A DNA stretch of 64,000 nucleotides from Anaerococcus prevotii DSM 20548. GTDB lineage: Bacteria > Bacillota > Clostridia > Tissierellales > Peptoniphilaceae. Where the stretch lies: NCBI RefSeq assembly GCF_000024105.1, contig NC_013171.1, forward strand, positions 434,001-498,000, given 5' to 3'. Positions 58,548-64,000 of the stretch are shown in pieces (position 1 is the stretch's first letter; each line of letters starts with the position of its first letter). A program made the translations under genes and the position numbers. A model generated the notes under the pieces. It was not told the DNA's origin. It saw nothing but the letters and a program-made list of their open reading frames with translations, and did no database searches.

Positions 58548-59581
58548 CTTTGCCACCTTTCAAATCCATCTTTTATTAATCTATCCAAAACCTCTGAAAA
58601 GCTTTCATTATACATAAGCTCGCAAAGTCTTGCGAAAAATGATGAAGGGGTAAAGCCAGGGAAGGTGTTGATTTCATTGACATAGAAATTATTATCTTTG
58701 CCTAGGAAGATATCAACTCTAGCAAATCCCTCGCAGCCACATGCTTCGTAGGCTCTTTTTACAAATTCTTGAGCTTCTTCTAGCTTTTCTTTTTCTAGTA
58801 TATAAGGAAGGGTCTCCTTGGTAGACTTGGAAAAATACTTGGCATCGTAATCGAGGAAGGTGTGGTCTGAGATATAGGCTGCAGGCTCAGAGACATCTGG
58901 ATTCATGTAGCCTACTACAGCAAACTCGATTTCCTGACCTTCGATTAGCTCTTCGACAAGGACTTTTTTGTCATACTTTAAAGCTTCATCTCCAGCAGCT
59001 AGAAGTTCGTTTTTATTAGTAACCTTGCTTACACCAACAGAAGACCCATTAGCAGAAGGCTTTACTATAAGAGGAAGGCCGATCTCTTCTATACATCTAT
59101 CAGCGAAGTCACTATCAAAGCCATCCTTATTAGTATAGAGATACTTGGCTTGGCTTAATTTATTCTTCTCAAAAATATCATTGCTTGTAACCTTGTCCAT
59201 GCAGATTGCAGAAGATAGGAGGCCATTTCCTATGTAGGCAATTCCTATAACATCTAGGAGGGCTTGAATAGTTCCATCTTCTCCATAGGTTCCATGGACT
59301 GCAGGAATTACTATAGTTTTTGAATAATCTTCCTTGGACAGGCAGGTGAGGAAATCTGCTATAGACTTTGTCTTATTCTCCTTAACTTCCTTAACTAGGT
59401 CAAACTCATTATCTGTATCGATTTTATCGAAAGCTTCTGAGTAAGCTCCTTCTTTATTAATATATACTAACTTTATCTTATATTTTTCTTCATTTAGATT
59501 CTTGCTTATGTTAAGGGCACTTCTTAAAGAGATATCATGCTCGCTTGAAGGGCCACCACATAAAATATAGACATTAATCAT
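58544..59581 (-). CDS. ddl: D-alanine--D-alanine ligase
   Basis: A 345-residue ATP-grasp enzyme making D-Ala-D-Ala for murein. CGGPSSEHDISLRSA at the N-terminus, HGTYGEDGTIQALLD, LIVKPSANGSSVGVSKV, and the C-terminal VNEINTFPGFTPSSFF metal-binding block are all intact. The residue after EHDIS and the Tyr/Phe type of the active-site loop do not indicate the D-lactate (vancomycin-resistance) form with certainty, so the D-Ala call is by overall family. A TATAAT lies near 59613 on the minus strand and the ribosome-binding site is weak. It overlaps murF by four bases. Confidence 0.94.
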   Translation of the reverse strand: MINVYILCGGPSSEHDISLRSALNISKNLNEEKYKIKLVYINKEGAYSEAFDKIDTDNEFDLVKEVKENKTKSIADFLTCLSKEDYSKTIVIPAVHGTYGEDGTIQALLDVIGIAYIGNGLLSSAICMDKVTSNDIFEKNKLSQAKYLYTNKDGFDSDFADRCIEEIGLPLIVKPSANGSSVGVSKVTNKNELLAAGDEALKYDKKVLVEELIEGQEIEFAVVGYMNPDVSEPAAYISDHTFLDYDAKYFSKSTKETLPYILEKEKLEEAQEFVKRAYEACGCEGFARVDIFLGKDNNFYVNEINTFPGFTPSSFFARLCELMYNESFSEVLDRLIKDGFERWQR

Positions 59582-59996
59582 TCTTTGCTCTCTTTCATAT
59601 AAATTCTATGAGGATTATACTACTTTAAGAAAACTTGGGCTAATAATTAGGACAAAGACAAAAATCTTAGAAAAAAACGACAAGAGATTACATTAGTTAC
59701 AATTTAATTCGCTAGAGAGAAGAAAAAAACGTATCGAATATGTATGAAATATAGAAATATAATGAAAAAAACCTATAGAATTAATAAAAAAGTTGATAAA
59801 ATCAGCTAAAAAAGCCCGAGGAAAACCTTGCATATCAATATTTCTAAGAAAATATCAAAAAAAATCATAATCTACATAATTTTAACACAATTTAAAGGTA
59901 CAATAAGGCTTGTAAAAAAGAGTTGTTAATATTTTGTAACTATTATTACAAGCGAAATTAAATTTTAAAATTAAGAAAATTAGAAAGAGGATATAA
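59582..59996 (+). promoter_or_regulatory. AT-rich intergenic region upstream of the SH3 protein
   Basis: About 415 bases with no gene. It is very A-rich with several short A runs and contains the divergent promoters of ddl and the SH3 protein gene. TTGTTA at ~59922 and TTGTAA at ~59911 are possible -35 boxes, but no convincing -10 at standard spacing was found. Nothing else is recognised. Confidence 0.4.
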
Positions 59997-60866
59997 ATGA
60001 ACAAATTCACAAAATATGCACTAGCAGCAGCGCTAGTACTACCGTCAGTATTTACTTTCGGATCAAAGGAAGCAAAGGCTGATAGAATCGAACTTAACAC
60101 AGAAAAGGCAAAAGCAGTAAACGTGAGAAGTACTGCTGAAGAAAAGAACAACGTTATTGGAACAATCAATGACGAAAACAAATCTTACGAAATTCTTGGA
60201 AAAGCTAATGGCTGGTACAGAATTGATTTCGAAGGAAAAGAAGCATTTGTAGGAACACCATGGTTTAACGTAACAGCTGAAACAGAAGTTATTGCTCCAG
60301 CAAACTTTAGAGATGAAGCTCAACTTTCATCAAATGTAATAAGCGTTCTACAAGAAGGCGATGTAGTTGAAGTTATCGAAGAAGCAGATAATGGATATGT
60401 AAAGGTTAAATTTGATGGCAAAGAAGGATATGTGTACAACAACCTTCTAAAATCATTCAAAGAAAGAAACGAAAAAGCTCAAAATAAAGCTAAAGCACCA
60501 GCAAGCAATACTAAACAAGCTTCATACCAAACATACGAAGAGCCAACATACACATACACAGAAGAATACTACTACGAAGAACCAGCTGAAGATTACTACT
60601 ATGAACAACCAGCAGCAGATTACTCTTCTTACCAAGGAGATTCAAACTGGGCAAAAGAATGGATAGCTCAAAGAGAATCAGGCGGATCATACACAGCATA
60701 TAACCCAGCTGGTGGCTACTACGGAAGATACCAACTAAACCCATCCCTAGTAGGCTATGGAGCAAGCCCAGAAGAACAAGAAGCAGCAGCAGACTCATAC
60801 GTATACGGAAGATACGGTTCTTGGGAAAACGCTCAAGCATTTTGGGCTAATAATGGTTGGTATTAA
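59997..60866 (+). CDS. secreted SH3 protein with C-terminal transglycosylase-like domain
   Basis: A 289-residue exported protein. A signal peptide ends near AKA (residue ~28). Two bacterial SH3 domains follow (~32-88, with VNVRSTAEEKNNVIGTI, and ~95-155, with NFRDEAQLSSNVISVL and GYVYNNLL). A Tyr/Glu/Pro-rich linker (~170-215) leads to a C-terminal lysozyme-like domain of ~75 residues: EWIAQRESGGSYTAYNPAGG, YYGRYQLNPSL, and the final ENAQAFWANNGWY. The Glu in RESGG is the catalytic position in the SceD/Rpf-like group. It should bind and cut peptidoglycan. AGAGGA precedes ATG. Monocistronic. Confidence 0.92.
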   Translation: MNKFTKYALAAALVLPSVFTFGSKEAKADRIELNTEKAKAVNVRSTAEEKNNVIGTINDENKSYEILGKANGWYRIDFEGKEAFVGTPWFNVTAETEVIAPANFRDEAQLSSNVISVLQEGDVVEVIEEADNGYVKVKFDGKEGYVYNNLLKSFKERNEKAQNKAKAPASNTKQASYQTYEEPTYTYTEEYYYEEPAEDYYYEQPAADYSSYQGDSNWAKEWIAQRESGGSYTAYNPAGGYYGRYQLNPSLVGYGASPEEQEAAADSYVYGRYGSWENAQAFWANNGWY

Positions 60867-61069
60867 GTGAGCCCCTCCGGCTCGGGGAGGAGTCTCCATG
60901 AAATGGTTCTGCATAGCAGAAAACAAGCCCGCACGGCTAATTGAGTGCCCTCCACGGAGTGGTTCTGCGAAGCAGAAGACAAGCCCGTCAGGATTAAGAG
61001 GAAATTATCCGCGTCCTGCTAGAACCCCACGTATTGGTTAATTTAAAATAAAAATTAAGTGAACTTAAA
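60867..61069 (+). repeat. GC-rich tandem 56-base repeat with hairpins
   Basis: Two tandem units (60894-60949 and 60950-61005) share TGGTTCTGC-nn-AGCAGAA and ACAAGCCCG. Each has a small TTCTGC/GCAGAA hairpin. A GCCCCTCC...GGGGAGG stem (60871-60891) precedes them. The segment is far richer in G+C than the flanking DNA. No reading frame or known RNA family was recognised. Confidence 0.6.
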
Positions 61070-61107
61070 TAAAAGACTTTGGCTTTCCTGCCGAGTCTTT
61101 TATTTTT
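61070..61107 (+). terminator. terminator downstream of the SH3 protein
   Basis: AAAGACT..GGC and GCC.AGTCTTT arms followed by a T-rich tail. Confidence 0.82.
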
Positions 61108-61196
61108 CTATACTAGCCCTTAGGGGCTATTTTTCTTTGCACTAATTAATAAAAGGGTAAAATCATTAGTAAGAAAAGGCTCATTAGGAGGAAAAA

Positions 61197-61466
61197 ATGA
61201 AAGCTATATTAACAGTCATAGGAAATGACCAAGAAGGAATTATCTATAAGATTTCTAAAGTCTTATACGAATACAATATCAACATCCTTGATCTAAGCCA
61301 AACTATAATGGAAGATCAATTTGTAGGAATGTTTAATATCGACTTTACAAAGTCAAAGGCAGACTTTGCTGAAATCAAGAAGGCCTTTGATGATTTGGCT
61401 GAAGAGAACAAGCTCGAAATAAGAATCCAAAACGAAAAGCTCTTCGACGCTATGCACAGGATTTAA
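61197..61466 (+). CDS. ACT domain-containing protein (UPF0237)
   Basis: An 89-residue single ACT domain: [20 protein letters not shown] followed by [19 protein letters not shown] and a second strand-helix unit. ACT domains bind amino acids or related small ligands. In Firmicutes this small protein is found next to the PFL/UPF0210 gene, as here with a 1-base gap. The role of the pair is not known; a link to regulation by amino acids is an inference. AGGAGG precedes ATG. Confidence 0.93.
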   Translation: MKAILTVIGNDQEGIIYKISKVLYEYNINILDLSQTIMEDQFVGMFNIDFTKSKADFAEIKKAFDDLAEENKLEIRIQNEKLFDAMHRI

Positions 61467-61467
61467 T

Positions 61468-62823
61468 ATGGATAAGAATAATATTATTGAAACAATCAAA
61501 ATGCTAGATGAGGAAAATCTCGACATCAGAACCCTTACCATGGGTATTTCCCTTTTTGATTGTATAGACAAAGATTATAAAAAAGCATGTGACAAGATTT
61601 ATGATAAAATCCTAAGAGAATGCAAGGACTTCATCAAGACTTCCAAGGAAGTTTCTGCAATCTATGGTGTGCCAATTATTAATAACAGAATTTCTGTTAC
61701 ACCAATTTCTCTTATTGCGGCAGCAACAGACCTTGACGATTACACTCCCTTTGCCGAATGTCTCGACAGGGCGGCCAAGGATGTTGGAGTTGACTTTATA
61801 GGGGGCTTTTCTGCCCTAGTCCAAAAGGGTATGACCAAGGCTGATGAGATCTTGATTAAATCTATCCCTAAGGCCCTATCCACAACTGACCTAGTTTGTT
61901 CTAGTGTAAATGTCGGCTCAACCAAGGCAGGAATCAATATGGATGCTGTAGCCATGTGCGGGGAAGTAGTAAAAGATTTGGCAGAAAGAACTAAGGATAC
62001 AGATGCCCTAGGATGTGCCAAGCTTGTAATATTCTCAAATGCAGTAGAGGATAATCCCTTTATGGCGGGAGCCTTCCATGGAGTAAGTGAAGCAGATACA
62101 GTAATTAATGTAGGAGTTTCAGGGCCTGGTGTAGTGAAGGCAGCAATTTCAGGTAAGGATGACCTTCCGATTAATGAAATCTGTGAGATTATCAAAAAGA
62201 CAGCCTTTAAAATCACTAGGATGGGAGAACTTGTGGCAAGAGATGTCTGCGATAGACTAGGCAAGAACTTCGGAATACTAGACTTATCCCTAGCCCCAAC
62301 ACCAGCCATTGGAGATTCTGTAGGAAGAATCTTAGAAGAGATTGGAATAGATAATGTCGGAGGACACGGAACAGTAGCAGCCCTAGCCCTACTAAATGAC
62401 GCTGTAAAAAAGGGTGGCCTTATGGCAAGTGCTTCTGTCGGAGGACTTTCCGGTGCCTTTATACCAGTGAGCGAAGATGAAGCTATGATTAAGGCAGTAG
62501 ATGGAGGACATTTGACCTTTGATAAGCTAGAAGCGATGACTTCTGTTTGCTCTGTTGGTCTTGATATGATTGCAATCCCAGGATCAACAAGCCCAGCTAC
62601 AATTTCTGCTATGATTGCAGATGAGGCGGCAATAGGAATGATAAATGCAAAAACAACTGCAGTTAGAATAATCCCAGTTTCAGGAAAGGGAGTAGGAGAT
62701 TATGCAGAGTTTGGTGGATTTTTAGGCTATGTACCAATTATAGATATAGGAAATTCAAATTCAGATAAAATGATCAAAAGAGGTGGCCACATACCAGCCC
62801 CTGTTCACTCATTCAAAAACTAA
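61468..62823 (+). CDS. PFL family protein (UPF0210/DUF711)
   Basis: A 451-residue cytoplasmic protein of the UPF0210 family, annotated as PFL-like because of a distant glycyl-radical fold likeness. Family blocks are visible: [79 protein letters not shown] and [14 protein letters not shown]. No enzymatic activity is established. It directly follows the ACT gene and is followed after 9 bases by the cyclophilin gene, forming an operon. Confidence 0.95.
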   Translation: MDKNNIIETIKMLDEENLDIRTLTMGISLFDCIDKDYKKACDKIYDKILRECKDFIKTSKEVSAIYGVPIINNRISVTPISLIAAATDLDDYTPFAECLDRAAKDVGVDFIGGFSALVQKGMTKADEILIKSIPKALSTTDLVCSSVNVGSTKAGINMDAVAMCGEVVKDLAERTKDTDALGCAKLVIFSNAVEDNPFMAGAFHGVSEADTVINVGVSGPGVVKAAISGKDDLPINEICEIIKKTAFKITRMGELVARDVCDRLGKNFGILDLSLAPTPAIGDSVGRILEEIGIDNVGGHGTVAALALLNDAVKKGGLMASASVGGLSGAFIPVSEDEAMIKAVDGGHLTFDKLEAMTSVCSVGLDMIAIPGSTSPATISAMIADEAAIGMINAKTTAVRIIPVSGKGVGDYAEFGGFLGYVPIIDIGNSNSDKMIKRGGHIPAPVHSFKN

Positions 62824-62832
62824 GGAGGAAAT

Positions 62833-63360
62833 ATGGAAAACAAAAATCCAATTGTAACATTTGAAATGGAAAATGGAGATACTTTCAAGGCAGAACTCTA
62901 CCCAGAAGTTGCTCCAAATACAGTAAGAAACTTTATCTCACTTATAGGTCACAATTTCTACGACGGAGTAATCTTTCATAGGGTAATCAAAGGCTTTATG
63001 ATCCAAGGAGGAGATCCAGAAGGAATAGGAATCGGAGGCCCTGGTTATGCTATCAAGGGAGAATTTGCTGCAAATGGTTTTGAAAATAACCTAAAACACG
63101 ACAGGGGAGTTCTCTCCATGGCAAGATCTATGATGCCAGATAGTGCAGGCAGTCAATTTTTCGTAATGCACAAAGACAGCCCTCACCTAGATGGCCAATA
63201 CGCAGCCTTCGGTAGGGTAATCGAAGGAATGGATACAGTAGATAAGATAGCAGAAACAAAAACTGACTTCCAAGACAAACCAAAAGAAGACCAAGTAATG
63301 AAGACAGTGACTGTAGAAACTTTCGGAGTAGACTACGACGAGCCTGAGATAATCGAATAA
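62833..63360 (+). CDS. peptidyl-prolyl cis-trans isomerase, cyclophilin type
   Basis: A 175-residue cyclophilin. The N-terminal TVRNFISLIGHNFYDGVIFHRVIKGFMIQGGDPEG-type block is present as NFISLIGHNFYDGVIFHR and FMIQGGDPEGIGIGG, followed by GVLSMARS, GSQFFVMHKDSPHLDG and AFGRVIEGMDTVDKI. Catalytic Arg (in FHRVI), Phe, and His residues are retained. No signal peptide, so cytoplasmic. AAGGAGG lies 6 bases before ATG. Last gene of the ACT-PFL operon, ended by a perfect hairpin. Confidence 0.94.
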   Translation: MENKNPIVTFEMENGDTFKAELYPEVAPNTVRNFISLIGHNFYDGVIFHRVIKGFMIQGGDPEGIGIGGPGYAIKGEFAANGFENNLKHDRGVLSMARSMMPDSAGSQFFVMHKDSPHLDGQYAAFGRVIEGMDTVDKIAETKTDFQDKPKEDQVMKTVTVETFGVDYDEPEIIE

Positions 63361-63367
63361 TAATTTT

Positions 63368-63413
63368 AAGTACCAATCTATATTTTAAATGTATTATAGC
63401 TTGGTACTTTTTT
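63368..63413 (+). terminator. terminator after the cyclophilin gene
   Basis: Perfect 9-base arms AAGTACCAA/TTGGTACTT with a T run. Confidence 0.85.
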
Positions 63414-63498
63414 ATTAATAGCAAGTGAATAAAGATGTAAATTTATTTTTAAAATCCACCTGGTATAATATAAAAGTAAAATCTAAGAAAGAGGTAGT

Positions 63499-64000
63499 AT
63501 GGTTTTGAAAGAATTTGGGAATATGGCTTTTGACAAGAAAACTATGAAGGAAAATGTACCCTACCCAGTGTATTTGAAATGGAAACAAGCGGCAAGGAAC
63601 AATGCCACCTTGGATAGGGAAAGTGCTGATGCCATAGCTCATGCTATGAAAGTCTGGGCGATTTCTAAGGGGGCAACTTCCTACACACATTGGTTCCAAC
63701 CCTTAAATGGGAAAACTGCGACCAAAAAAACAGCTTTTTTGAACAGAGATGGCAAGCACAATCCTATAAATAGGTTCTCAGGGAAGGAGCTTATAAAGGG
63801 TGAGCCTGACGCATCTTCTTTCCCATCTGGAGGCATGAGATCAACCTTTGAGGCTAGAGGATATACATATTGGGACCTAACTGCCAATTCCTTTATCCTA
63901 GATAAGGTCTTATACATCCCATCGGTATTCGTATCCTTCTACGGAGAAAAGCTTGACAAGAAACTTCCTCTAATAGAGTCCATGAATATGGTAAGCAAAG
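63499..64000 (+). CDS. glnN: type III glutamine synthetase (3' end outside window)
   Basis: The frame is open from ATG 63499 to the window edge, giving 167 residues, about a quarter of the usual ~700. The N-terminal region matches GSIII (GlnN): EFGNMAFDKKTMKENVPYPV, IAHAMKVWAISKGATSYTHWFQPLNG, TATKKTAFLNRDG, and FEARGYTYWDLTANSFIL. The enzyme makes glutamine from glutamate, ammonium and ATP and is typical of anaerobes. GAGGT lies 5 bases before ATG. TG-G-TATAAT (63461-63469) is an extended -10 promoter about 30 bases upstream. Confidence 0.93.
   Translation, partial: MVLKEFGNMAFDKKTMKENVPYPVYLKWKQAARNNATLDRESADAIAHAMKVWAISKGATSYTHWFQPLNGKTATKKTAFLNRDGKHNPINRFSGKELIKGEPDASSFPSGGMRSTFEARGYTYWDLTANSFILDKVLYIPSVFVSFYGEKLDKKLPLIESMNMVSK

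Overview
The window is a low-GC Gram-positive chromosome segment with strong Shine-Dalgarno sites (AGGAGG type), consensus sigma-A promoters (TTGACA-N17-TATAAT), a T-box leader, a CIRCE operator, Veg, and short intergenic gaps closed by hairpin terminators. The gene content (PTS fructose permease, two M18 aminopeptidases, M3 oligoendopeptidase, PFL/DUF711 protein, type III glutamine synthetase, LDCC microprotein) suits an anaerobic peptide-using coccus of the Peptoniphilaceae, Anaerococcus-like. That genus call is an inference from gene style, not a search result.

Layout. 0-9.3 kb: end of a fructose PTS IIBC gene, an alpha/beta hydrolase, an M18 aminopeptidase with a thiamine-binding protein, and a five-gene peptide/nickel-type ABC importer behind a long, possibly switching leader. 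9.3-16.4 kb: tryptophan transporter TrpP under a T-box, a purine permease, a CNNM/CBS membrane protein, a CBS-DRTGG pyrophosphatase, a Nudix hydrolase and a dicarboxylate symporter. 16.5-20.4 kb: a 1314-residue secreted coiled-coil protein with an embedded CAP-like domain. 20.5-31.5 kb: small proteins, htpG under CIRCE, a second M18 peptidase, veg, a PHP phosphoesterase, an ABC exporter pair and an M3 oligoendopeptidase. 31.5-32.2 kb holds dispersed hairpin repeats, also found near 39.5 and 52.3 kb. 32.2-40.5 kb: thiamine pyrophosphokinase, an AI-2E-type transporter, a papain-like unknown, malQ-glgP-ZIP and a GT8 enzyme. 40.6-44.7 kb: a MarR-controlled heterodimeric ABC exporter operon.

44.8-48.2 kb is the one accessory island. 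It contains a broken secreted Gly-rich protein with a broken small membrane partner, two pieces of IS256-type transposase on either side of a flavodoxin gene, an LDCC microprotein, and a DUF1232 gene lacking a normal start codon. It ends at the 3' end of a tRNA-Ala(GGC). 48.3-64 kb returns to core genes: MATE exporter, pyridoxal kinase, cardiolipin synthase with an apparently leaderless mRNA, a GntR-ABC cassette, deoxycytidylate deaminase, HAD phosphatase, a PfkB kinase with an altered GAGD motif, ddl-murF, an SH3/transglycosylase secreted protein, ACT and PFL proteins, a cyclophilin, and the start of a type III glutamine synthetase.

Together the core genes describe peptide import and digestion, sugar uptake and glycogen/maltodextrin breakdown, wall synthesis and secretion. 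I see no CRISPR array, prophage or complete defence system. The most unusual items are the decayed island locus, the switch-like leader of the ABC importer, the leaderless genes, and the papain-like orphan.
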